This document shows, one piece after another, positions 1 through 6,580 of a stretch of DNA of 15,141 nt. Origin of the DNA: JBFWQM01 sp050249455 (GTDB lineage Bacteria > Pseudomonadota > Alphaproteobacteria > MPNO01 > VGEU01). A program made the translations under genes and the position numbers. The stretch's first letter is position 1; every line of letters begins with the position of its first letter. Under the pieces are notes generated by a model. The model ran no database searches. It was not told the DNA's origin and saw nothing but the letters and a program-made list of their open reading frames with translations. The DNA lies in NCBI GenBank assembly GCA_050249455.1, contig JBFWQM010000130.1:1-15141 (forward strand). The letters run 5' to 3'.

Positions 1-2
1 TC

Positions 3-575
3 AAGCTGCGCGTGCCCGGCGGCATGATCGCCGAGACCTTCGCCGCGGCCGGCGCCAAGACCACGCTGCTGCCCGGCGGCGAGGTGTTCGCCGCGCTGGA
101 GAAAGGCACCATCGACGCCGCCGACTATACCGGCCCCGCCGTCAACTGGGACCTCGGCTTCCAGCAGGTGACCAAGTACATCAGCATGGGCCCGCCGGGT
201 CTGATGTCGATCTACCAGCCGGTCGACCTGATGGACCTCGTGGTCAACATGAATGTGTGGAACAAGCTGTCGCCCAAGATGAAGCAGTTCGTCGAGGATG
301 AGGTCCGCGTCTACTCGGCGCACCACCACAACGAGATCCAGAAGGCCGACGTCGCCGCCTGGGAGAAGTTCGAGAAGGCCGGCATCGAGATCAGCCGGCT
401 CGGGCCGGACGACATCGAGAAGTTCACCCGGATCGCCGTCCCGATCTGGTTCAAGTGGGCCAACAAGGACAAGGACGCGGCGAAGATCTTCAAGCTGCAG
501 CTCGACCTCCTCACCTCGCCGACATTCGGCTACGTCACGCCCGACGACATCAAGGGGCAGAAGCTCGACCTGTAG
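3..575 (+). CDS. dctP: TRAP transporter substrate-binding protein, DctP/TakP family (5' truncated)
   Basis: This is the C-terminal 190 residues of a periplasmic solute-binding protein. The reading frame is already open at base 3 and the true start lies outside the window. It begins KLRVPGG, the segment holding the arginine that in DctP proteins binds the substrate carboxylate. It continues with LPGGEVFAALEKGTIDAADY and a GP, the family signature of the TakP-like branch, known for 2-oxo acid and related carboxylate ligands. The helical C-terminus ending GQKLDL is normal. It lies 61 bases upstream of the small permease on the same strand, so it should feed the permease pair encoded at 637-3147. 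The family call is firm; the ligand is unknown and TakP-like is an inference from resemblance. Confidence 0.9.
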   Translation, partial: KLRVPGGMIAETFAAAGAKTTLLPGGEVFAALEKGTIDAADYTGPAVNWDLGFQQVTKYISMGPPGLMSIYQPVDLMDLVVNMNVWNKLSPKMKQFVEDEVRVYSAHHHNEIQKADVAAWEKFEKAGIEISRLGPDDIEKFTRIAVPIWFKWANKDKDAAKIFKLQLDLLTSPTFGYVTPDDIKGQKLDL

Positions 576-636
576 CGCGTCCAACGGCTGAGCCGCGGCT
601 TCCCGGTCCGCAGGGACGCCGTGGCGGCGCGCCGCG

Positions 637-1770
637 ATGCCGAGCATCAACTTCGTCCTCCCCCACTGGGCCTACTGGACCGCCCTCCTGGCGTTTCCGC
701 TGTTCTGCCTGTGGGCCGTGCGCCGGGCGCGGGGCGACCGCGCGGCGGCCGGCCCCCGGCTCGGGATCGCCTACCTGTTCTGGCTGTGCGCCGGCTTCGC
801 CGGCCTGCACCGGTTCTATGTGCGCAGCCGCCTCGGCTGGCTGTACCTGCCGCTGTTCCTGGCGGTCCTCTACTGCAACGCCGAGGTCAAGTCGGCCCGG
901 CAGGACATCTCGAAGGCGCGCCAGGACCTTCGCACCACGACGTTCGACCTCGACCGCGCCGAGGCCCAGGTGCGCCGCGGCACCGAGGGCGCGGCGGCGC
1001 GGCGCGACGTGGCCCGCACCCGCCACGATGCGGCGAGCGCGCGGATGCAGCAGGCGACGGCCGGGCACGACCGCTGGCACGGCTACGCGGCGATCTTCGG
1101 CATCGCCATCGCGCTCGGCCTCCTGGTCGACGCCGCCCTGCTGCCCGGGCTGGTCCGCCGCCAGGCCGAGCGCGAGGCGCGCGAGCCGCTGCGCCGTTAC
1201 CAGCCCGTCGCGCCGCCCGCCGTCCACGAGATGGGCACCGGCGAGGACCCCACCCTGCATGTCCAGACCCGCGCCAGCCGCTGGCTCGACGCGGTCACCG
1301 ACGCCAGCGGCGAGCTGGTGGCGTACTGGACGCTGCTGTCGATCTTCGCCTTCTACTACGAGGTGGTGGTGCGGTTCGTCTTCAACTCGCCGACCAACTG
1401 GGTCCACGAGTCGATGTTCCTCATGTACGGCATCCAGTTCCTGGTCGCCGGCGCCTACGGCTACAAGGTCGACGCCCACGTGCGGGTGGACGTCTTCTAC
1501 GTGAAGTTCTCGGAGCGCGGGAAGGCGATCGCCGACCTCGCGACGTCGGTCTTCTTCTTCATCTTCGTCGGCACGATGCTGGCCACGGGATGGATCTTCG
1601 CCGCCGACTCCGTGCGCCTCGGCGAAGTCTCGTTCACCGAATGGGCGATCCAGTACTGGCCGGTCAAGATCGCGGTCCCGGTCGGCGCCGCGCTTCTCCT
1701 GCTCCAGGGCGTCTCGAAGGTCGTGAAGGACATCCGGCTGCTGCGCGGCGCGGCCGCGGCGGGCGCCTGA
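637..1770 (+). CDS. dctQ: TRAP transporter small permease (DctQ) with N-terminal TM2 and coiled-coil region
   Basis: A 377-residue protein, about twice the usual DctQ length (the one at 4474-4974 has 166). Residues 212-370 are the DctQ domain: four membrane segments, with the NSPTNWVHE stretch (250-258) that in DctQ precedes the second helix. It would form the membrane complex with the DctM at 1774. The first 210 residues are extra. There is a hydrophobic segment at 11-28, then a TM2-like region at 41-80 with GFAGLHRFYVRSRLGWLY (53-70), matching the TM2 pattern of a Gly-rich turn, HRFY and a second helix. A charged Ala/Arg/Gln-rich stretch at 83-145 is likely coiled coil, followed by another membrane segment at 149-172. 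No frame break separates the halves. ATG 637 lacks a clear Shine-Dalgarno, so the start is moderately certain. What the extra domain does is unknown; sensing or a structural role is a guess. Confidence 0.85.
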   Translation: MPSINFVLPHWAYWTALLAFPLFCLWAVRRARGDRAAAGPRLGIAYLFWLCAGFAGLHRFYVRSRLGWLYLPLFLAVLYCNAEVKSARQDISKARQDLRTTTFDLDRAEAQVRRGTEGAAARRDVARTRHDAASARMQQATAGHDRWHGYAAIFGIAIALGLLVDAALLPGLVRRQAEREAREPLRRYQPVAPPAVHEMGTGEDPTLHVQTRASRWLDAVTDASGELVAYWTLLSIFAFYYEVVVRFVFNSPTNWVHESMFLMYGIQFLVAGAYGYKVDAHVRVDVFYVKFSERGKAIADLATSVFFFIFVGTMLATGWIFAADSVRLGEVSFTEWAIQYWPVKIAVPVGAALLLLQGVSKVVKDIRLLRGAAAAGA

Positions 1771-1773
1771 CCG

Positions 1774-3147
1774 ATGGGCCTGTCGATCGGCATCGAGTGG
1801 CTGACCTTGCTGATGTTCGGGTCGCTGCTGGTCGTGCTGCTGGCCGGGCTGCCGATGGCGTTCGTGACCGGCGGGCTGGCCTGCATCTTCCTGTTCGTGT
1901 TCGGCGACGTCGCCATGCTGAACATGCTGCCGGGCCGCATCTTCCCGTTTATGACGGACTACCAGCTCTCGGCGATCCCGCTGTTCATCTTCATGGCGGC
2001 GCTCTTGGAGAAGGCCGGGATCATCGAGGAGCTGTTCGACGCCGTCTACAAGGTGCTGGGCGGCCTCAAGGGCGGGCTCGCCGCGGCGACCATCGTTGTG
2101 TGCACCATCCTGGCGGCCATGGTCGGCGTGGTCGGCGCGACCGAGGTCACGATGGGGATGATCGCGCTGCCGGCCATGCTGCGCCGCGGCTACGACCCGA
2201 AGATCGCGATGGGCTCGATCCTTGCCGGCGGCACCTTGGGCATCCTGATCCCGCCGTCGATCATGGCGATCGTCTACGCGGTGGTGGCGCAGCAGTCGCT
2301 GGGCGAGCTGCTCATGGGCTCGGTGTTCCCCGGCTTCCTGCTGTCGGGGATATTCATCCTCTACGTCACGGTGTGCTGCTACCTGCGGCCTGAGCGCGGG
2401 CCGGCGCTGCCGCCGGAAGAGCGCATCCCGCTGATCGAGAAAATCCGCCTGCTGCGCAGCCTGGGCGCGCCGCTGGTCCTGGTGCTCCTCGTGCTGGGGG
2501 TGATCTTCTTCGGCGTCGCGACGCCGGTCGAAGCGGCCGGCATCGGCACGTTCGGCGCGCTGGTCATCTCCGGCATCTACCGCCAGCTCAACTGGACGAC
2601 CTTGCACGACGCGCTGCTGGCGACGCTCAGGGCGACCGCGATGGTGATGTGGATCTTCTTCGGCGCCACCATGTTCGTCGGCTTCTTCATCCTGAAGGGC
2701 GGCCAGACCTTCGTCACCGAGAGCCTGCTCGCCACCGGGCTGCCGCCCTACGGCATCCTGCTCCTGATGCAGGCGACGCTGATCGTCCTCGGCATGTTCC
2801 TCGACTGGGTCGGCATCCTGCTGCTGACGGTGCCGATCTTCCTGCCCATCATCAAGAGCCTGACATTCGGCGGGCTGCTCGGGTTCACCGGGGTCGCGCC
2901 GGCCGACGCGGCGCTGTGGTTCGGCGTCCTGTTCATGGTCAACATGCAGATGGCGTTCATGAGCCCGCCGTTCGGCTATTCGCTGTTCTACCTGAAGAGC
3001 GTTGCGCCGCCGCACATCACCATGGCCATGGTGTTCCGCGCCGCCATTCCGTTCCTGCTGCTGCAGGCGATCGGGCTGGGCCTGTGCATCGTCTTCCCGG
3101 AGATCGTGCTTTGGCTGCCGCGCATGATCTACGCCGGCAGCGGCTAG
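1774..3147 (+). CDS. dctM: TRAP transporter large permease, DctM family
   Basis: A 457-residue polytopic inner-membrane protein of about a dozen hydrophobic segments, the ion-coupled translocation subunit of a TRAP transporter. Family marks include GTLGILIPPSIMAI (residues 153-166), the repeated membrane-loop motif with PPS, and TPVEAAG at 250-256, the second-half counterpart. The start is 3 bases after the stop of the preceding small permease, so translation is probably coupled. No good Shine-Dalgarno is visible. It completes a dctP-dctQ-dctM operon in that order. Its TAG stop (3145-3147) overlaps the stop of the convergent DctM gene. Its closest resemblance is to the TakM-like branch, which suits the upstream binding protein; the exact substrate is undetermined. 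Confidence 0.93.
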   Translation: MGLSIGIEWLTLLMFGSLLVVLLAGLPMAFVTGGLACIFLFVFGDVAMLNMLPGRIFPFMTDYQLSAIPLFIFMAALLEKAGIIEELFDAVYKVLGGLKGGLAAATIVVCTILAAMVGVVGATEVTMGMIALPAMLRRGYDPKIAMGSILAGGTLGILIPPSIMAIVYAVVAQQSLGELLMGSVFPGFLLSGIFILYVTVCCYLRPERGPALPPEERIPLIEKIRLLRSLGAPLVLVLLVLGVIFFGVATPVEAAGIGTFGALVISGIYRQLNWTTLHDALLATLRATAMVMWIFFGATMFVGFFILKGGQTFVTESLLATGLPPYGILLLMQATLIVLGMFLDWVGILLLTVPIFLPIIKSLTFGGLLGFTGVAPADAALWFGVLFMVNMQMAFMSPPFGYSLFYLKSVAPPHITMAMVFRAAIPFLLLQAIGLGLCIVFPEIVLWLPRMIYAGSG

Positions 3148-4451
3148 TCGAGGGTACCCGGCAGGTATAGCGAGATCGCTGGGAAAACGACCAGCAGCGT
3201 GACGACGACCACCTCGCAGACCAGGAACCACGCCACGCCCTTGAAGATCGTCTCCAGCGGCACCGCATCGCCGACCACGCTCTTGATGACGTAGACGTTG
3301 AACCCGACCGGCGGGGTCAACAGCCCGATCTCCAGGAACTTGATCACCAGCACGCCGAACCAGATCAGGTCGACGCCGAGCGCCTTGTACATCGGCAGCA
3401 GGATCGGCAGCGTGATCAGCATCAGCCCGAGCGGGTCGAGGAAGCAGCCGAAGATCACGTAGATGATCGCGGTGGCCAGCACGAGGAGCAGCGGGTCGAG
3501 CGCCCATGACCCGATCATGCCGCCCATGAAGCGCGGCATGCCGGTCAGCGCCAGGAATTTGGTGTAGAGCACCGCCCCGACGGCGACGAAGAAGATGCTG
3601 GCGGTGGTCTCGGTCGCCTCCACCACGCTGTCGCGCATCACCCGCCAGTTGAGCCGGCCCTGGACGAAGGCGATGACCGCCGCCAGGAGCGCGCCGAACG
3701 CACCTGCCTCGGTCGGCGTCACGACGCCGCTGTAGAGGCTGCCGATGACGCCCACGATCAGCGCGACGATCGGCCAGATCTCGGCGAGCACCCGCCACTT
3801 CTCCGCCCAACTGGCGGCGACCGCCGCCGTCGGCGCAAGTTCCGGGCGCAGGCGGCAGCGGATGATCAGCATCGTCGCGTAGACGACCGCCGTCAGGATG
3901 CCCGGCAGAACGCCGGCGATGAACAGCTTGACGATCGAGACTTCCGCGAACACGCCATACAGGACGAACAGGATGCTGGGCGGGATCAGCGATCCCAGCG
4001 TGCCGGCCGAGGCGACCACGCCCGTCGCGAGGCCCTTGTCATAGCCGCTCTTGAGCATGTCGGGGATGGCGAGACGGCCCATCGCCGCGGCGGTCGCGAG
4101 GCTTGAGCCCGACGCCGCGGCGAAGCCGGCGCAGGCAAAGTTGGTCGCCACCGCAAGCCCGCCGGGCAGGCGCCCGAACCATGCCCGCGCCGCGTTGAAC
4201 AGGGCCGAGCCGATCCCGGCGTGATAGGCGATCGCGCCCATCAGCAGGAACATCGGGATCGCCGTCAGCGACCACTTGGCCGAGAACTCGAACGGCGTCG
4301 ACTTGAGCACGCCGAGCGCGACGTCCAGCCCACGCAGATGCGCGATGCCGACGAGCGCAACCGTGCCCAGGACGACTCCGATCGGGATCCGCAGCGCGAT
4401 CAGCGCCAGCACGCAGCCGATGCTGAGGAAACCGATCGCCACCGGGGTCAT
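3144..4451 (-). CDS. dctM: TRAP transporter large permease, DctM family (second system)
   Basis: A 435-residue polytopic membrane protein. The DctM motifs are TLGSLIPPSILFVLYG (residues 151-166) and TPTEAGAFGA (245-254), placed as in the other DctM here. The sequence is clearly divergent from the DctM at 1774-3147, so the two are not a recent duplication. The ATG lies 22 bases after the stop of the minus-strand DctQ gene, giving a dctQ-dctM pair. Its binding-protein partner is probably the divergently transcribed gene starting at 5196. Its stop shares the palindromic CTAG at 3144-3147 with the neighbouring dctM stop, so the two permease genes converge with no intergenic DNA. Confidence 0.93.
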   Translation of the reverse strand: MTPVAIGFLSIGCVLALIALRIPIGVVLGTVALVGIAHLRGLDVALGVLKSTPFEFSAKWSLTAIPMFLLMGAIAYHAGIGSALFNAARAWFGRLPGGLAVATNFACAGFAAASGSSLATAAAMGRLAIPDMLKSGYDKGLATGVVASAGTLGSLIPPSILFVLYGVFAEVSIVKLFIAGVLPGILTAVVYATMLIIRCRLRPELAPTAAVAASWAEKWRVLAEIWPIVALIVGVIGSLYSGVVTPTEAGAFGALLAAVIAFVQGRLNWRVMRDSVVEATETTASIFFVAVGAVLYTKFLALTGMPRFMGGMIGSWALDPLLLVLATAIIYVIFGCFLDPLGLMLITLPILLPMYKALGVDLIWFGVLVIKFLEIGLLTPPVGFNVYVIKSVVGDAVPLETIFKGVAWFLVCEVVVVTLLVVFPAISLYLPGTLD

Positions 4452-4473
4452 GGCGGGGCGCCGCGCGCGCGGG

Positions 4474-4974
4474 TCAGCGACCGTCGGGCGGCCGCGGCCC
4501 CAGGTCGCCGATCAGCCTGACCAGCACGACCGCCGCCATCGCCGCGCAGCCGGCCGGCAGCATCCACCGGCTGGGGAAGACGTAGATGAAGCTGCCGCTG
4601 CTCTCCCACACCTCGCGGCCGGCGGTGCGCTCGACCGCCTCCTCCAGCGTCTTCCAGGCGAGCAGCGCGACATAGGCGAACGTGACGATGCCGACCGCGC
4701 CCTTCCAGCGCCTGAGCCGATGCCCCTTCAGGTTACGGGTAAACAGCTCGACCACGATGTGACGGTCGCGCGCGCTGACATAGGCCAGCGGCAGGAACAC
4801 GCACGCCACCATGTAGTAGGCCGAGACCACCTCGATGGTGCCGTAGATCGGCCGCGATACGTATTTGCCCGCAACGTCGGCGCAGACGTGCAGCATCATC
4901 AGGATGACGACGGCGACGGCCACCCACATCAGCGCGTTCGCAGGACCTTCGACGGTCCGCACCCACCTGTCCAA
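4474..4974 (-). CDS. dctQ: TRAP transporter small permease, DctQ family (second system)
   Basis: A 166-residue protein with four predicted membrane helices at about 14-33, 46-68, 91-112 and 135-156, the standard DctQ size and layout. The stretch RPIYGTIEVVSAYYM (41-55), with its glutamate at the start of helix 2, is typical of the family. The start is a TTG whose third base lies at 4972. It is chosen because GGGAGG (minus strand, bases 4982-4987) sits 7 bases upstream and no ATG precedes the first helix. The next in-frame ATG, residue 16, would cut into that helix. It is followed after 22 bases by dctM on the same strand and is divergent from dctP at 5196. Confidence 0.9.
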   Translation of the reverse strand: MDRWVRTVEGPANALMWVAVAVVILMMLHVCADVAGKYVSRPIYGTIEVVSAYYMVACVFLPLAYVSARDRHIVVELFTRNLKGHRLRRWKGAVGIVTFAYVALLAWKTLEEAVERTAGREVWESSGSFIYVFPSRWMLPAGCAAMAAVVLVRLIGDLGPRPPDGR

Positions 4975-4981
4975 TGCGCGA

Positions 4982-4987
4982 CCTCCC
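4982..4987 (-). promoter_or_regulatory. Shine-Dalgarno deciding the TTG start of dctQ
   Basis: The minus strand reads GGGAGG, followed by 7 bases and then the TTG of the 166-residue DctQ. The match and spacing are near ideal and support the non-ATG start. Confidence 0.6.
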
Positions 4988-5184
4988 TGCCCGGCCGCGC
5001 GCGTCAGGCGCCGCCGTTATTTTGCAATGACCTTAGACCCGCGCCGCGGTCCCGGCAATCGCGGTCCAACCCTGACCTTCACAGCGCAAGTATTCGGCGG
5101 TACGGTTTCCCGGGCAGTGCGGTCGGGAGCGCAGGCCCAACATGCGTGCCGCAGGCCCCCCAAGGCTCGTCAACGAGAACAGAT

Positions 5185-5189
5185 GGAGG
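5185..5189 (+). promoter_or_regulatory. Shine-Dalgarno deciding the start of dctP
   Basis: GGAGG lies 6 bases before ATG 5196. It selects this start over the in-frame ATG 18 codons upstream at 5142, which would bury the signal peptide. Confidence 0.7.
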
Positions 5190-5195
5190 CTCAGC

Positions 5196-6308
5196 ATGTC
5201 CAGTCGCGTGACGGTGGCCCTATGCGCGGCGGCGCTCGCGCTCGCCGCGCCGGCAGCGGTGGCCAAGGAACTCGTGTTCGGCTCCTGGGTCAGCCCGCAG
5301 CACGGCGTCAACAAGTCGCTCGAGCAGTTCTTCAAGGACGTCGAGGCCGAGACGAAGGGTTCGCTGACGTGGAAGATGCTGGCCGGCGGGCAGATGGTGG
5401 ACTCGCGCAGCACGCTCGCCGGCATCAAGGACAAGCTGATCGACGCCGGTATCATCATCCCGGTGTTCACTCGCCGCGAGCTGCGCGCCAGCAACACGCT
5501 GCAGGACATGGCGAACTACGGCCACGACGCGGTCGCGGTCGGCGGCTCGGCGACCGAGACGGTGATGATGCACTGCCCCGAGTGCCAGAAGGAGTACCGC
5601 GACAACAACGCGGTCTTCCTCGGCGGCTACCAGCTCACCAACTACTACCTGATCTGCGCCAGCCCGATCACCACCATCGCCGCAGTGAAAGGCAAGAAGG
5701 TGCGCGCGGTGGGCGCGCAAAGCCGGCTCGCGCGCGACATGGGCGCGGTGCCGGTCAGCCTGCCGCCTGACGAGGGCGTGCAGGCGATGCAGCGCGGCGC
5801 GCTCGACTGCATCATCGGCGCGATCGCGTGGCTGGAGTCGTTCGGCTACATGGATGTCGCCAAGTCGATCGTCGACTACCCGCTCGGCAATGCCCGGGCG
5901 CTCGGTCTCGTCGTCATGAACCGCTCGACCTGGCAGTCGCTCGCCGTCGACCAGCGCAAGGCGATGATGAAGCACATGGGCAGCGCCACCGCGCGCGCCA
6001 TCATCAACGGCTACATCAAGGAAGACGAGCGGCTGATCGCCGAGGCGAAGAAGAAGGGTATCCAGTTCACCAAGGGCGGCGCCGACTTCGACGAGCTGAT
6101 GAAGCGCCACCTCGAGAGCGAGGAGAAGGCGATCCCCGCGGCGATGAAGCAGCTCGGTCTCGCCGATCCGGAGTCGATCATGCGCGCCCACGTCGCGCTC
6201 AACCCGAAGTGGGAGAAGATCGCCGGCGAGGTGGGCCAGGATATCGACAAGTACGCCGCGGCGCTCAACCGTGAGATCTACGACAAGATCGACGTCACGA
6301 AATATTGA
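5196..6308 (+). CDS. dctP: TRAP transporter substrate-binding protein, DctP family (second system)
   Basis: A 370-residue periplasmic binding protein. ATG 5196 is preceded by GGAGG and opens directly on a Sec signal peptide with cleavage likely after AVA at residue 23. The segment GKKVRAVGAQSRLARDMGA, centred on Arg170, is the DctP ligand-binding strand where the family arginine forms a salt bridge with the substrate carboxylate. It is followed by the helix with EGVQAMQRGALDCIIG. A CPEC motif just before the middle of the mature protein is unusual for the family; exported proteins with close cysteines may form a disulfide. It is divergent from dctQM at 3144-4974, which lack another binding protein, so I pair it with them. 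It differs markedly from the TakP-like protein at the window start, implying a different ligand. The ligand is not identifiable. Confidence 0.9.
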   Translation: MSSRVTVALCAAALALAAPAAVAKELVFGSWVSPQHGVNKSLEQFFKDVEAETKGSLTWKMLAGGQMVDSRSTLAGIKDKLIDAGIIIPVFTRRELRASNTLQDMANYGHDAVAVGGSATETVMMHCPECQKEYRDNNAVFLGGYQLTNYYLICASPITTIAAVKGKKVRAVGAQSRLARDMGAVPVSLPPDEGVQAMQRGALDCIIGAIAWLESFGYMDVAKSIVDYPLGNARALGLVVMNRSTWQSLAVDQRKAMMKHMGSATARAIINGYIKEDERLIAEAKKKGIQFTKGGADFDELMKRHLESEEKAIPAAMKQLGLADPESIMRAHVALNPKWEKIAGEVGQDIDKYAAALNREIYDKIDVTKY

Positions 6309-6363
6309 TGGCGGTGGGCCGATCCAGCGGCCCGGGAAGCGGACCGGCGGAACGGCCCCCTCG

Positions 6364-6392
6364 CCCGCCCCTCCGCCTTGGGACGGGGCGGG
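6364..6392 (+). terminator. Terminator-like GC hairpin downstream of dctP
   Basis: CCCGCCCC (6364-6371) pairs perfectly with GGGGCGGG (6385-6392). A further TCC/GGA pairing lies inside, with one bulged C and a 6-base loop. It starts 56 bases after the dctP stop. No T-tract follows, so intrinsic termination is uncertain; it could instead be an mRNA-stabilising hairpin. Confidence 0.4.
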
Positions 6393-6507
6393 TGCGGCTG
6401 GCGCGGTCCGGTCCGGCCGCGGCAAGTTTACGATTTGAGGACGCTGCGGCGCGGGGATGTCAACTGCGACCAATTGTAACTCGTCGCCCGCTACATAAAC
6501 CGCCTGG

Positions 6508-6525
6508 AATATGTCATTTTCCGCA
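6508..6525 (+). promoter_or_regulatory. Candidate shared regulatory element, copy 1
   Basis: AATATGTCATTTTCCGCA lies 55 bases before the reductase ATG. A close match, AATATGACATTCCGCA, lies on the minus strand at 11394-11409, 18 bases before the Crp/Fnr ATG, in the same orientation relative to its gene. The two agree at 15 positions with one substitution and a 2-base gap. The core AATnTnAnATT is self-complementary. Being a binding site is an inference. Confidence 0.3.
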
Positions 6526-6567
6526 CTGCACAATGGCGGCCGGCCGAGATGCCGGGCGCCGCGGAGC

Positions 6568-6576
6568 GGAGGAGAG
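6568..6576 (+). promoter_or_regulatory. Shine-Dalgarno deciding the start of the reductase
   Basis: The purine run GGAGGAGAG ends 4 bases before ATG 6581; its GGAGG core (6568-6572) lies 8 bases upstream. It supports starting there rather than at 6305, since the extra 92 codons read through low-complexity intergenic sequence. Confidence 0.7.
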
Positions 6577-6580
6577 TGGA

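Larger units (their letters stand above)
4975..5195. promoter_or_regulatory. Divergent intergenic region between dctQM and dctP
   Basis: A 221-base gap separating the minus-strand dctQM from the plus-strand dctP, so promoters for both directions should lie here. It contains two copies of CGCGGTCC (5045-5052 and 5060-5067, 15 bases apart) and two copies of TGACCTT (5028-5034 and 5073-5079), which bracket the first pair. A locally AT-richer stretch at 5017-5027 might hold a minus-strand -10 element. I cannot assign a clear -35/-10 pair in either direction. A regulator site here is an inference. Confidence 0.4.
6309..6580. promoter_or_regulatory. Intergenic region upstream of the reductase-glcB pair
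   Basis: 272 bases separate dctP from the oxidoreductase gene. The first half is GC-rich and carries the hairpin at 6364-6392. The stretch 6420-6535 is clearly AT-richer than the rest of the window and is the best place for the promoter of the reductase/glcB genes. I see no convincing -35/-10 pair with standard spacing; TTGTAA at 6474-6479 and CATAAA at 6494-6499 are only 14 bases apart. The element at 6508-6525 recurs upstream of the Crp/Fnr gene. Confidence 0.4.

Noticed and set aside
576..636. Possible terminator or promoter between the first dctP and the TM2-dctQ gene
   Set aside because: Only short, imperfect GC complementarity and no T-tract or promoter boxes. An ordinary operon spacer is the simplest reading.
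621..2393. Plus-strand open frame of 590 codons overlapping the small and large permeases in another frame
   Set aside because: Arg/Gly/Pro-rich translation with no membrane segments, whereas the other frame gives perfect TRAP permeases.
550..3810. Very long minus-strand open frame (1086 codons) across the first TRAP operon
   Set aside because: Its translation is a low-complexity Arg/Asp/Gln/Glu-rich string without any domain. It lies antisense to well-supported DctQ and DctM genes, a usual artefact of high third-position GC.
6305..6580. In-frame N-terminal extension of the reductase
   Set aside because: The 92 extra residues come from intergenic sequence including the hairpin. The Rossmann fold starts right at ATG 6581, which has a strong Shine-Dalgarno.
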